Assembly (NCBI GenBank): GCA_017470815.1
Contig: JAFUXT010000012.1
Span: 1 to 64,000 of the forward strand
Source: a bacterium
GTDB lineage: Bacteria; Cyanobacteriota; Vampirovibrionia; Gastranaerophilales; Gastranaerophilaceae
DNA: 64,000 nucleotides
Direction: 5' to 3'
Below the pieces are notes generated by a model. That model searched no databases and was not told the DNA's origin. It saw only the letters and a list, made by a program, of their open reading frames with translations. A program made the position numbers and the translations under genes. Shown here piece after piece: positions 51,237-59,528 of this stretch (position 1 is its first letter; each line of letters opens with the position of its first letter).

Positions 51237-51292
51237 CGAACCACCGTTAAAAGAGCCAGAATCTTTCGTCCTGCCACTAGACGATCCGGGAT
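51222..51292 (-). tRNA. tRNA-Gln (anticodon CUG)
   Basis: A full cloverleaf on the minus strand: acceptor TCCCGGA/TCCGGGA with discriminator G, D arm GTCT/GGAC, anticodon arm AAAGA-TTCTGGC-TCTTT giving CTG, and T arm GGTGG-TTCGAAT-CCATC. CCA is not encoded. Confidence 0.92.
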
Positions 51293-51311
51293 TATTTAAT
51301 TTTCAATTCAG

Positions 51312-51386
51312 TGGAGCGGGTGACCGGGCTCGAACCGGCGATCTTCTGCTTGGGAAGCAGACATTCTACCACTGAACTACACCCGC
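51312..51386 (-). tRNA. tRNA-Gly (anticodon CCC)
   Basis: A cloverleaf on the minus strand: acceptor GCGGGTG/CACCCGC with discriminator T and an encoded CCA, anticodon arm TCTGC-TTCCCAA-GCAGA giving CCC, and T arm GCCGG-TTCGAGC-CCGGT. It is 19 bases upstream of tRNA-Gln and probably cotranscribed with it. Confidence 0.92.
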
Positions 51387-51424
51387 ATGTATTTGGGTTC
51401 ATAAACATAATAACACAAAAAAAA

Positions 51425-53281
51425 TTAATACAAATCCCTTATTTTTAAATTTAATTCTGTAATAAGATTGTTGTTGTTTTGTGACATAATCTTGTTTACC
51501 AAGTCAATAATCGGTTTTTGTAATTGATTATCAACATACGGTATCGGAATTTGCTCAAGGTGTGAGCGCAAAACTTTTACGGAATTAAATTTCTTTTCAA
51601 AATAGAATTGTGCAATATCAGAATTTAAAATTGCCAAAATGTATTTTATATCAAGTCCTTTAATATTAGGAATGAGAATATTGCAACTGTTCAGGGTTAG
51701 CGTTTGTTTATCGTCATAGGCAAAGACAAGTTTTTTTGAAATAAATTTATAAATAAGTTTTTCTTTTGCACGAAACACACTTTGCGGGGCACATTGCTGA
51801 AAACTTTCAGGTTTAAATACTATATAATTTTCAGGAGATTTTATTCTGAATTTTTCAATATCGGTTCCTTTTATTATGGCTTCATTATTTAAATTTTTTG
51901 TCTTTGAAAGATATTTTTCATTGTTTCCTGTAACAATTCCAAGCGCAAAAACAGCATTGTCTTTCAATGTTACTTTATTTGGTATATTTTCTATTTTTTG
52001 CAGAAGTTCATATTCTGCATCATCACAGTTAAAATCAAAAATTTCAGGTGTAATTTTTCTATTTGTATTTATGGTAAATGTTTTATTCTTTGTTTTAACC
52101 TGCAATCCTTTTGAATTAAATGTTTTATTGTTATATAAAATCCGCAAAATTACGCTTGGACATTGTACTCCGTCAAAGGTTTCCCCCAAATATTCAATAT
52201 ATTTTATCGAACTTTTCCTCGCAATTATTTCTCGCAAAGTTTTGTGGCTTTTTACATTGAGAACTGCTTCAGGCAGAACAAATGATAATATGCCGTTATC
52301 ATTTAGTTTTTGCAGTGCTTTTTCAGTTATAACATCATAGGATTCAATCAATTTACTTTGTGCTGTTTTGTATTTTGTTTGAAGTTTTTTTCTTTCAATT
52401 TCTCCAAACTCATACGCCCAAGGGGGATTTCCGATTATATAATCAAATTTTTGTTTGTTTGAACAGGTCAGAAAATTTTGTTTTTTTATATGTTCATAAA
52501 TAAAATTTTTATCGTAAATTTTGTATTTAAAGGCAAAATTTATTCTAGCTATTTTTACGCTCAATTCGTCAATATCAGCGCCAAAAATATCTTCAACACA
52601 AATATTTTGCGGCAAATGCAATATAAAATTTCCGCTTCCGCAGCAGGGATCAGTTACCGTTCCGCCGCTATAATTTTCGAATGTATTTTTAATAAGTTTT
52701 TTTACTATATCAGTCGGCGTAAAGTATGCCCCGTGCGACTTTCGGCTTAATATATTATTCAAAGACATATATAAAAGCCCCAATATATCCTCATTCTGTT
52801 CATAAACAGGTTTAAAATCTTTTATGGCAGGGTATTTTAATATTGTTTTGTCCGTGTTTGAAATTTCTTCACAGAGATATTTGTATTTGTTATATTCTTT
52901 GCAAAATGCTGATTTTATCAGAATTTTGGAATAATATGCAACAAGTTCGGATATTTCGTTTGGTTTCAGTACAATATTATTTTTTTCAAAATATTGTATG
53001 AGGTTTTCAATTCCTGATAAATTCTTTGAATCTTTTGAAATATATGATTTATACAAATTAAAGCCTGATTTAAATTTCTTATTGCGGCGGCTTTTGAGGT
53101 TGCTATTCTGACCGTTATTAAGATCATTTATAAGTTTTTGGCAATATTCAGAATCAAAATAAACCTTCCGCCCCTCAACTTTTGAGGGAACAATTTTGCC
53201 GAGTTTTAGCCAATTCTTTCCCGTGGCAACTGATACAGAAAGCATACGGCAGAGTTGTTCTAAACTTATTACCCTGTTCAT
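51425..53281 (-). CDS. N6-adenine DNA methyltransferase with N-terminal HTH
   Basis: A 618-aa protein. Residues ~1-50 are a MerR/excisionase-type DNA-binding domain (VISLEQLCRMLSVSVATGKNWLKLGKI). The methylase core has KSHGAYFTPTDIVKKLI, VTDPCCGSGNFILHLP (SAM motif I), DIFGADIDELSVKIARINFAFK and motif IV NPPWAYEF (N-P-P-W, adenine type), then LSFVLPEAVLNVKSH. The C-terminal ~200 residues (YIVFKPESFQQ... LNSDIAQFYFEKKFNSVKVLRSHLEQIPIP) are a TaqI/Eco57I-like target-recognition region. No nuclease gene is adjacent. It is either a solo regulatory methylase or a combined RM protein without an evident nuclease motif. Confidence 0.88.
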   Translation of the reverse strand: MNRVISLEQLCRMLSVSVATGKNWLKLGKIVPSKVEGRKVYFDSEYCQKLINDLNNGQNSNLKSRRNKKFKSGFNLYKSYISKDSKNLSGIENLIQYFEKNNIVLKPNEISELVAYYSKILIKSAFCKEYNKYKYLCEEISNTDKTILKYPAIKDFKPVYEQNEDILGLLYMSLNNILSRKSHGAYFTPTDIVKKLIKNTFENYSGGTVTDPCCGSGNFILHLPQNICVEDIFGADIDELSVKIARINFAFKYKIYDKNFIYEHIKKQNFLTCSNKQKFDYIIGNPPWAYEFGEIERKKLQTKYKTAQSKLIESYDVITEKALQKLNDNGILSFVLPEAVLNVKSHKTLREIIARKSSIKYIEYLGETFDGVQCPSVILRILYNNKTFNSKGLQVKTKNKTFTINTNRKITPEIFDFNCDDAEYELLQKIENIPNKVTLKDNAVFALGIVTGNNEKYLSKTKNLNNEAIIKGTDIEKFRIKSPENYIVFKPESFQQCAPQSVFRAKEKLIYKFISKKLVFAYDDKQTLTLNSCNILIPNIKGLDIKYILAILNSDIAQFYFEKKFNSVKVLRSHLEQIPIPYVDNQLQKPIIDLVNKIMSQNNNNLITELNLKIRDLY

Positions 53282-53302
53282 AAACTCTATTATAACAAAC
53301 TT

Positions 53303-53944
53303 TTATTTTTTAAGAAAGAATTTAATAACTTCGTCTTTTGAATTAACTATTTTAAAAATTTCATCAAGCGGTCTTTTCAGCAAATCAAATTCTGCAATTT
53401 TTTTATAAACATCTTCAAATTTTTCCCAAAAATCTTTGCCAAAAAGTGCAATTTTCTTCGGCTCGGAGCTGTATACATTCCCGGAAACAAGGGCAGTCGC
53501 CTCATGAATTGAACCTGCACTGCCGGGGAAAATTACAAATTTATCAGAGAGTTTAGCAAATTTTTCAATCCTTTCGCTTTCGTTTTTTGCTTTGCCAACA
53601 ATTATGCAATCTTGTAAATTTTCATCGCCCCATAATTGTTCTGTTAATACGCCAAGATTTTGCACCGGTCGGTTCTGTGCATCTTTTTTTGAATACTTGT
53701 ATGCGGTATTATAGGCTTCACCCATTATACCTTTTGTTCCTGCTCCGCTTATTATATTAAATCCACTTTCAACAAAATGCCTTGTAATATCAGAACATGC
53801 CTGAAGATATTTATCTAACTGTGCCGAATTTTTTGAACTGCCTAAGATTACAACAGATTTATCCTTTAATGCAGGCAAATAATATCTGCTGTCTATTGTT
53901 GGTGTTCTTCTTAATATTCCTAATTTTTCTTCTAAAGTAAGCAT
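53303..53944 (-). CDS. LOG-family-like nucleotide-binding protein with altered motif
   Basis: A 213-aa Rossmann-type protein: VVILGSSKNSAQLDKYLQACSDI, FNIISGAGTKGIMGEAYNTAYKYS and KFVIFPGSAGSIHEATALVSGN. LOG phosphoribohydrolases have PGGxGTxxE; here the segment reads PGSAGSIHE, retaining the Glu but losing the second Gly and Thr. The fold (DprA/LOG) seems sure, cytokinin-type activity does not. It lies between the methylase and the HicB-like gene in the same orientation. Confidence 0.75.
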   Translation of the reverse strand: MLTLEEKLGILRRTPTIDSRYYLPALKDKSVVILGSSKNSAQLDKYLQACSDITRHFVESGFNIISGAGTKGIMGEAYNTAYKYSKKDAQNRPVQNLGVLTEQLWGDENLQDCIIVGKAKNESERIEKFAKLSDKFVIFPGSAGSIHEATALVSGNVYSSEPKKIALFGKDFWEKFEDVYKKIAEFDLLKRPLDEIFKIVNSKDEVIKFFLKK

Positions 53945-53978
53945 ATTACTTTAAAACCCCTAAAAATCTTTTTTGCTG

Positions 53979-54254
53979 TTACGGACAAAGACTTTCCCAA
54001 TCAGGTTCTTCGTCTTGTTCACCCGGTTCAACAATGTGTTCATTATTCTCTAACATGACTATTAATGATAATTTCAATTGTCTTTTATAATTTTCTCTTG
54101 CCCTTGCAAGTGTTTTTGCGCAAAATGTAAAACTTGGAATCTCTTTTATTTCAATATACCAATAAGGATTTCCCTCAAAATCCAAATCCTGTCCCTCTAT
54201 TAATGTCCAATTCAAGTTCAAATAGTATTCTAAATCTTTTTTTTGTTCTTCCAT
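53979..54254 (-). CDS. HicB-like domain protein
   Basis: A 91-aa protein: EGNPYWYIEIKEIPSFTFCAKTLARARENYKRQLKLSLIVMLENNEHIVEP, quoted in key parts as YWYIEIKEIPSF and LARARENYKRQLKLSL. This has the beta-beta-alpha layout of HicB (YxAxxPELPG...T-x-EEAxxNxxEAI...P-P-EP). No HicA toxin and no C-terminal HTH are present, so it is an orphan. It follows the GerMN gene by 5 bases. Confidence 0.6.
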   Translation of the reverse strand: MEEQKKDLEYYLNLNWTLIEGQDLDFEGNPYWYIEIKEIPSFTFCAKTLARARENYKRQLKLSLIVMLENNEHIVEPGEQDEEPDWESLCP

Positions 54255-54259
54255 TTTGT

Positions 54260-54865
54260 TTAATTTTCCAAAGATGAATTACTCAAAGGCTGATTGATAA
54301 TTATTCCCTCTCCGCCAACAACATCTGCTTTTTGTCCGTCAATATACAAATAAACAGGCAAATCTGAGTTTAATTTTACGGTTTTGATTAATTGATATAA
54401 TCTCTTATATAAACTGTCTGCGCCGCCTCCATTTACAAACGAAGAATTAAGGTTTACAATAACTCTGTCATGTTGTTCTGAAATATTTATAACCTGAGCC
54501 GAATGAGGAATTTCACTGTAAACCCCTTTTTGTTTTTCTTCAGGTTTTGGACCGTTTACTAAAGCATATACAGAGAACTTCAGTTTTGAGCCGTCAACAT
54601 CTGCACTGTATTGACGTTTTACCGCTTTATAAACTTCTTCATTATGCTCGTTTTTGCCTATAAAATAGATATTTACATATTCTTTTGTTTTAATTTCGGG
54701 TTTATCTGAAGGAAGTTCCTGTTCTACCGTACTGCGTTTTGAAACTTCGACATCATCAGGTTTGATTTCCGGTTTTGGCATAAATACATTAAAGGCAACA
54801 ACCCCCAAAACCAAAATCATACAAAGTCCGATAAATATTAAAAGAATTTTTTGATTTTTATCCAT
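54260..54865 (-). CDS. Membrane-anchored GerMN-domain protein
   Basis: A 201-aa protein with an N-terminal anchor (ILLIFIGLCMILVLGVVAFNVFM), an acidic linker and a GerMN domain: VNIYFIGKNEHNEEVYKAVKR, YALVNGPKPEEKQKGVYSEIP, VIVNLNSSFVNGGGADSLYKRLYQLIKTV and VYLYIDGQK. GerMN occurs in spore germination and LpqB-type envelope proteins and is thought to bind carbohydrate or protein at the surface. This organism shows no spore genes here. ATG 54865 after AAAGGGTG is preferred to a GTG three codons earlier. Confidence 0.82.
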   Translation of the reverse strand: MDKNQKILLIFIGLCMILVLGVVAFNVFMPKPEIKPDDVEVSKRSTVEQELPSDKPEIKTKEYVNIYFIGKNEHNEEVYKAVKRQYSADVDGSKLKFSVYALVNGPKPEEKQKGVYSEIPHSAQVINISEQHDRVIVNLNSSFVNGGGADSLYKRLYQLIKTVKLNSDLPVYLYIDGQKADVVGGEGIIINQPLSNSSLEN

Positions 54866-54877
54866 TTTAAACACCCT

Positions 54878-55720
54878 TTAATCTTTAGGAATAATGACTA
54901 CACCTTCTGCATTGATTACATTATTTTTAATTGCGACATTTCTTATAAAAATTCTTGCATCTTTATTATCAAGAATATTTACAGAAAAATCAAGAGGATT
55001 TAAATATTGCATAATAGAATTAACTTTTCTCAAATCAAAGTTGAATGAATTAGATGTAAGTCTTGTGTTTTCAAAATTAATTTGTCCGTCTTTAACACTT
55101 AAATCAGCACTCAAAGCAAGTTTTTGAACTTTCATAAAAGGTATGCTTATACCGATTGTATAATAAAATTTGTTACCTCTTATTGATGCTTCTGTTGATG
55201 AAACCCTGATTCCTGCAAATGACTTTTTGTTAAAGTTATTGATAACATTTTTATATTTTTCCGATTGCATCGTTTTATTTAAGTCATCATTAGACATCTG
55301 TATATTAAATGACATCGGGAAATCTTCTTTAAATTTTAAATTTCCCTTTTTATCGTATTCAATATAGTTAAATTCGCACAAAGTCTGTAATTCAACATAG
55401 GATAAATAAATGCCGTCAATACTTAAATTTTTTCCTGAAACATTGGCAGATTTGAATATTCCGTTTGATAAATCTTTTGCACTATATGAGTTAATAGTAA
55501 CATTCAACTTGTTACCTTTTACATTTTTGTTAATAGATTTTTCAAGTACGGCTTCCGATATTTTCGATTTTGTATAATTCAGACCGAAAATACTACTGAA
55601 AAATGATGAAAATTTGTTGTTCATATTATACGGTTCGACGCATGTATATTTACACTCTGCCCCAAATGCGTTTAATGAACACCCAATTAATAATCCCAAA
55701 ACTATAATTAACTTTTTCAT
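54878..55720 (-). CDS. Exported DUF2993 (LmeA-like) protein
   Basis: A 280-aa protein with a signal peptide (MKKLIIVLGLLIGCSLNAFGA) whose LIGCS has a lipobox-like Cys. The body repeats beta strands with the DUF2993 pattern: VLEKSINKNVKGNKLNVTINSYSAKDLSNGIFKSANVSG and GNKFYYTIGISIPFMKVQKLALSADLSVKDGQINFENTRL (key parts SNGIFKSANVSG and LSADLSVKDGQI). Members bind lipids at the envelope and are common in cyanobacteria and actinobacteria. It overlaps the truB stop by 4 bases. Confidence 0.78.
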   Translation of the reverse strand: MKKLIIVLGLLIGCSLNAFGAECKYTCVEPYNMNNKFSSFFSSIFGLNYTKSKISEAVLEKSINKNVKGNKLNVTINSYSAKDLSNGIFKSANVSGKNLSIDGIYLSYVELQTLCEFNYIEYDKKGNLKFKEDFPMSFNIQMSNDDLNKTMQSEKYKNVINNFNKKSFAGIRVSSTEASIRGNKFYYTIGISIPFMKVQKLALSADLSVKDGQINFENTRLTSNSFNFDLRKVNSIMQYLNPLDFSVNILDNKDARIFIRNVAIKNNVINAEGVVIIPKD

Positions 55721-56595
55721 AACACCTCAAAAACTTTCTTAATTTTTATCTCTTTATCATTAATTTGTCCGACTGCAATTATTTTACCACCATAAACAAG
55801 AAATACAATAGAATCGCAAAACTCTGTAATTTGCTTTTGTTCTCTGAGATTTAACGCTATACCGTGCATTACTTTTATTTTTTCATTTTCATTAAGAATG
55901 TATTTTTTGCCTGAAAGCACATCAATAGGATTGATAAGATGTGCATTTATATCATTCTCATTTTTTATATCATCAAGTTTTATTGCGTTTTCAATCGTAA
56001 ATTTTCCTGCCTTTGTTCGTTCAAGTGCAATCAAATATCCTCCGCAATTAAGTTTTTGTCCAACATCATGGGCAATAGAACGGATATATGTTCCTTTTGA
56101 GCATCCGATAATAATTTTTGCAATTTGGTTTTGTTCATCAAACTCAAGAATTTCAATTTTTGAAATATAAACTTTTCTCGGTTTTATTTCAACCTCTTGT
56201 CCTTTTCGCGCGTATTCATAAAGTTTTTTCCCGTTTACTTTAATTGCGGAATATATTGGCGGATACTGCTCAATTTCACCTTTAAAATCATCTAAAACCA
56301 TTTCAAGTTGAGATTTTGAAATTTTTGTTTCATAAGTTTTTAGAATTTGTCCTTCTAAATCGTAAGTATCAGTATCTGCACCGAATTTGACTGTTGCGAT
56401 ATATTCTTTGTCATCATCAAGATATTCTATTAGTCTTGTAGATTTACCTATACAAACAGGCAAAACACCGGTTGCAAAAGGGTCTAATGTTCCGCTATGA
56501 CCAATTTGTTTTATGTGAGTAATTTTGCGCAAAATTGCAACAACATCAAAAGATGTCATCTTTTCAGGCTTATATATGTTGATAAAGCCGAACAA
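55717..56595 (-). CDS. truB: tRNA pseudouridine(55) synthase
   Basis: A 292-aa enzyme making pseudouridine 55 in the tRNA T loop. Seen: GFINIYKPEKMTSFDVVAILRK, GHSGTLDPFATGVLPVCIGKSTRL (catalytic Asp in TLDP), YIATVKFGADTDTYDLEG, YPPIYSAIKVNGKKLYEYARKG, CSKGTYIRSIAHDVGQKL. The C-terminal PUA-like part is short. It is 3 bases after rbfA, a widespread gene pair. Start context is normal. Confidence 0.95.
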   Translation of the reverse strand: MFGFINIYKPEKMTSFDVVAILRKITHIKQIGHSGTLDPFATGVLPVCIGKSTRLIEYLDDDKEYIATVKFGADTDTYDLEGQILKTYETKISKSQLEMVLDDFKGEIEQYPPIYSAIKVNGKKLYEYARKGQEVEIKPRKVYISKIEILEFDEQNQIAKIIIGCSKGTYIRSIAHDVGQKLNCGGYLIALERTKAGKFTIENAIKLDDIKNENDINAHLINPIDVLSGKKYILNENEKIKVMHGIALNLREQKQITEFCDSIVFLVYGGKIIAVGQINDKEIKIKKVFEVL

Positions 56596-56598
56596 TTA

Positions 56599-56943
56599 TT
56601 ACACTTCCCCTTTTGAAATTTTATTAAGCAAATCAACAACTTTTGATGATTGTTCAAGACCGTCGGTATAAACAAATTTGAGTTCCGGCGTAAGGCGCAG
56701 GCGAAGTTGTTTACCAACATTATAACGAATTTTTGGGGTAGATTTTTCTATTACTTCCTTTGTTGTTTCAATATCTTCTGTTGAACCCAAAACGCTGTAT
56801 ATTACTCTTGCAAACGAATTATCGTGAGAAACTTCAACATCAACTATAGATACAACTCCTTTTAATCCTCTGATTTCTTTTCTCAAAATATCAGAGATAT
56901 CACGCATTAGTTCTTTTCTGACTCTTTCGTTTCTCAATGTCAT
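56599..56943 (-). CDS. rbfA: Ribosome-binding factor A
   Basis: A 114-aa KH-fold protein that helps 30S maturation. Seen: RVRKELMRDISDILRKEI, VVSIVDVEVSHDNSFARVIYSVLG and IRYNVGKQLRLRLTPELKFVYTDGLEQSSKV, which is the conserved core in RbfA (RxxLxxRLxLRxTPELxF). AAGGAG lies 6 bases before the ATG, with an extended -10 promoter just upstream. It is first in the leftward operon that includes truB. Confidence 0.93.
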   Translation of the reverse strand: MTLRNERVRKELMRDISDILRKEIRGLKGVVSIVDVEVSHDNSFARVIYSVLGSTEDIETTKEVIEKSTPKIRYNVGKQLRLRLTPELKFVYTDGLEQSSKVVDLLNKISKGEV

Positions 56944-56966
56944 AATTTTTCTCCTTAGGCAGATAC

Positions 56967-56975
56967 ATTATAGCA
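56967..56975 (-). promoter_or_regulatory. Extended -10 promoter of the rbfA-truB operon
   Basis: TGCTATAAT on the minus strand (56975-56967) is a perfect extended -10. The expected start near 56960 gives a leader of about 17 bases containing AAGGAG. Confidence 0.6.
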
Positions 56976-56999
56976 TGAAAATACATATTTTTATTAAAT

Positions 57000-57340
57000 A
57001 AAAAGTCTGTACTTTCGGTACAGACTATATTGAAGTTTACAACTATCCTATTTACTCTCTTCTTAAAGTTTTTTACTTTACTCCCTAATAAACCAGATAT
57101 ATAAAATGAAACTTTATTTATCTTTTATAATTATTTATTTTGTTAAAACTTATCCCTAAATCTCTTATCTTCCAAAATCTCGTTCAATTATCTCTTTCCC
57201 TTTCCAAACTACTTAGCCATCACCTCTGTTCTTTCTTCATACTCACTATTTTTGTTACTTACCTTATAAAATGACCTATCCCAAAGGTCACCCCCCTAAA
57301 CTATCCGGCAGCCTTTTTCTTATCGGCTTGCTTTCTATGT
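57000..57340 (-). ncRNA. Candidate unassigned structured ncRNA, about 335 nt
   Basis: Within the 628-base gap between rbfA and the WYL genes, the minus strand has a strong terminator (AGTCTGTAC/GTACAGACT stem, 57005-57027, then TTTTTATTT) but no ORF ending near it. A possible promoter is TTGTAA, 17 bases, TAAATT (57346-57351). The RNA would be purine-rich, with GC-richer 5' hairpins: AGCC/GGCT (about 57329-57309) and TGACCT/AGGTCA (57291-57273), followed by an AT-rich 3' part. It lacks the tell-tale segments of RNase P, tmRNA and SRP RNA. The remainder (57352-57571) is AT-rich, with a TTGACA at 57501 that may belong to the WYL promoter. Confidence 0.45.
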
Positions 57341-57571
57341 ATATAAATTTAGACCTAATTTTCCATGATTACAAGTAAAAAAAAATTATTATTTTTTTAC
57401 AATAGACCATGCCCTTTGATAGAGTAAAACAAAATTCGTGTTATAAAATCTTAATGAAGAAAATTTAATGAAATCTTGTAAATATTTTGCGAAATTTTAT
57501 TTGACAATATAAAATTAGTGTGTAGGGATTAGCATGCCTTTTTCATATATATATTGATATTTGGGGATTTT

Positions 57572-58516
57572 ATGAAACGATTTATGGAGACAAATACAAT
57601 TACTCACAACCTCATGTCATTCAGTGGGTTTAAAGCCATGCTCATTTTTTCCATGCTCGTTCAAGGCCCCAAAACTTATGATGAAATAAAAAAAGAAATT
57701 GAAAATAATGAGTATTTAAAAGAAACTGTATCGACCGATACAATCAGAATTTATATGAATTCTCTAAAGCAGGCAGGCTGCCAAATAAAAAGAATCAATG
57801 AAGGCAGAATCGTTAAATATTACATTGATTCACATCCCTTCACCCTGAAAATATCCGATTCTCAAGTGAAAAGTATCATAAAAGTATATAAAGCCATTTC
57901 AAAATCAATTGAAATATCTGATTTTCTCGAACTTAATGCATTTTTTGATAAAATTTCTCCATATATTTCAAATGAAGATTTAAAGTTAAAATTAAAAAAA
58001 TTATCTCCGATAAATAACATTGATTACGATTTAATATCGGATTTGATGAAATATGCAAAGAGTAATACAGAAATTACAATTTTATATAATGCAAAAAATT
58101 CAGGCAAAAGAAAAGAAACAGATATCATTGCGGATAAAGTGAGCATCAAAAACGGAAAACTTTATTTGTCGGGATATAATTCCGAATATAAAAATTATTC
58201 AGATTTTTTAGTTTCTAATATTATCAAAATAGTTAGTGTAAATATTCATTCGCCAAAATTGGAATCTCCCGAATACATTATACGATATGAGTATTTAAAA
58301 GACGATAACACTGTGTTTGAGCCAAATGATGAAGAAACAATTACAGAAGAAACAGAAAATCATGTAATTGTTGAAATAAAATCACGCAACAAATTTGCAA
58401 TTATGCAAAGAATTTTATCTCATTCAAACAAATGCCGAGTACTCTCTCCCGAAAATTACAGGCAGGAAATTATCGCAATTCTAAAGAATATGAAAGAAGG
58501 ATACATTGAAGAATAA
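57572..58516 (+). CDS. WYL-domain transcriptional regulator 1
   Basis: A 314-aa protein with an N-terminal winged helix (FSGFKAMLIFSMLVQGPKTYDEIKKEI, STDTIRIYMNSLKQAGCQIKR) and a WYL domain from about 165 (SNTEITILYNAKNSGKRKETDIIADKVSIKNGKLYLSGYNSEYKNYSDFLVSNI, key part KNGKLYLSGYNSEYKNY). WYL domains sense nucleotides or nucleic acids in YafY and CRISPR/BREX regulators. ATG 57572 follows GGGG; the ATG six codons before it has no site. It overlaps WYL regulator 2 by 11 bases. Confidence 0.85.
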   Translation: MKRFMETNTITHNLMSFSGFKAMLIFSMLVQGPKTYDEIKKEIENNEYLKETVSTDTIRIYMNSLKQAGCQIKRINEGRIVKYYIDSHPFTLKISDSQVKSIIKVYKAISKSIEISDFLELNAFFDKISPYISNEDLKLKLKKLSPINNIDYDLISDLMKYAKSNTEITILYNAKNSGKRKETDIIADKVSIKNGKLYLSGYNSEYKNYSDFLVSNIIKIVSVNIHSPKLESPEYIIRYEYLKDDNTVFEPNDEETITEETENHVIVEIKSRNKFAIMQRILSHSNKCRVLSPENYRQEIIAILKNMKEGYIEE

Positions 58517-59450
58517 TAATTTAAAAATTAATAACGGATGTATTAATATCTTCAGATTCCTTATGCTTTTGTATAATGATGAAGCAGATTATAATGCCGT
58601 TTATAATATTTTCAAAACAGACATTATTGAAGACGGTAAAGTTTATGATGAAAAGAAACTGAATAATCTGATTCAGGTAGTAATAAACAAATACATAAAT
58701 GCTCTGAAAGTTTTTGGGATAAAAATCAGAAAGGAAAAACATAAGTATAAACTTGAAAGCAGTTTGTATTCAGTCGAATATTCAACTAATGATTTGAAAG
58801 CATTGAGCCTTATTGTCGGAGCAAGTAAAAATCTCCCCGATACAAATATTGCGGGAAATATTGAAAAACTGAAGGCAAATCTGTTTTTAAGGATGTGTAA
58901 TTCCAATAAGAATACATTTAATTTTTTAAGTACCCAAAAAGATTTTTCATTTTTCTATACGGATTTAAAAGACCAAATTTTGCAGTGTAAAAATTACTGC
59001 AATGATAATGTTATTTTGGATATCACATATTTGAAAAGAAATAAGGACATACATACAAAATGTAAACCTAAGGAAATTACTTATGATGTTAAAACTGCAT
59101 ACTTAAATGTTTATGATATCGTTAAAAAAGAAAATATTGAAATAGCACTGCCAAATATTCTGTCAATTAATGTTATGCCAAACAGAAGTACGTGCTACGA
59201 AAGTCCTACAACTGTTGTTTTCAAATTAAAAGGCAGACTTGCTAAAATATATAAACTCAAAGACGGAGAAAAACTTCAGGATAAAAAGGACGGAGAAATA
59301 ATTATAAGCAATTCCGGAGAACCGCTGGATAAATTATTTTCCAGATTAATGAGGTATGCTGATTTATGCGAAATTATTACTCCAAAATTTATTCGCAACG
59401 ATATGATTAATCTGATAAATGATACTCTGCGATTATATGAAAATAAATAG
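58506..59450 (+). CDS. WYL-domain transcriptional regulator 2
   Basis: A 314-aa protein starting at TTG 58506, inside the 3' end of the previous gene, with AAGGA 4 bases before it. Layout matches its neighbour: N-terminal wHTH-like part (INIFRFLMLLYNDEADYNAVYNIF), linker and WYL core (NVILDITYLKRNKDIHTKCKPKEITYDVKTAYLNVYDIVKKENIEIALPNILSI; key part VKTAYLNVYDIVKKENIE). The two likely form a heteromeric regulator. No target operon is adjacent. Confidence 0.82.
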   Translation: MKNNNLKINNGCINIFRFLMLLYNDEADYNAVYNIFKTDIIEDGKVYDEKKLNNLIQVVINKYINALKVFGIKIRKEKHKYKLESSLYSVEYSTNDLKALSLIVGASKNLPDTNIAGNIEKLKANLFLRMCNSNKNTFNFLSTQKDFSFFYTDLKDQILQCKNYCNDNVILDITYLKRNKDIHTKCKPKEITYDVKTAYLNVYDIVKKENIEIALPNILSINVMPNRSTCYESPTTVVFKLKGRLAKIYKLKDGEKLQDKKDGEIIISNSGEPLDKLFSRLMRYADLCEIITPKFIRNDMINLINDTLRLYENK

Positions 59451-59486
59451 AAAAGACCGAAAATAGTTGAACTTTCGGTCTTTTTT
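59451..59486 (+). terminator. Rho-independent terminator after the WYL genes
   Basis: AAAAGACCGAAA pairs with TTTCGGTCTTTT, loop of 10 bases, followed by TT. It starts at the base after the WYL 2 stop and has an A-run on the left, so it could also end the convergent transcript from 60374. Confidence 0.88.
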
Positions 59487-59528
59487 ACAACACACTATCT
59501 GTATTTTACCTCACACTTTAATTATTAT

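Noticed and set aside
51080..51277. 65-codon minus-strand frame over repeat B and tRNA-Gln
   Set aside because: It runs through a tRNA gene, a terminator and the structured repeat; not coding.
54260..54865. Sporulation gene (GerM)
   Set aside because: Only the GerMN domain is shared; no spore genes are in the window and the domain is common in non-sporulating bacteria.
57000..57340. RNase P RNA, tmRNA or 6S RNA in the rbfA-WYL gap
   Set aside because: The size is suitable, but the universally conserved RNase P core, the tmRNA tRNA-like ends and tag reading frame, and a long 6S-type bulged hairpin are all absent.
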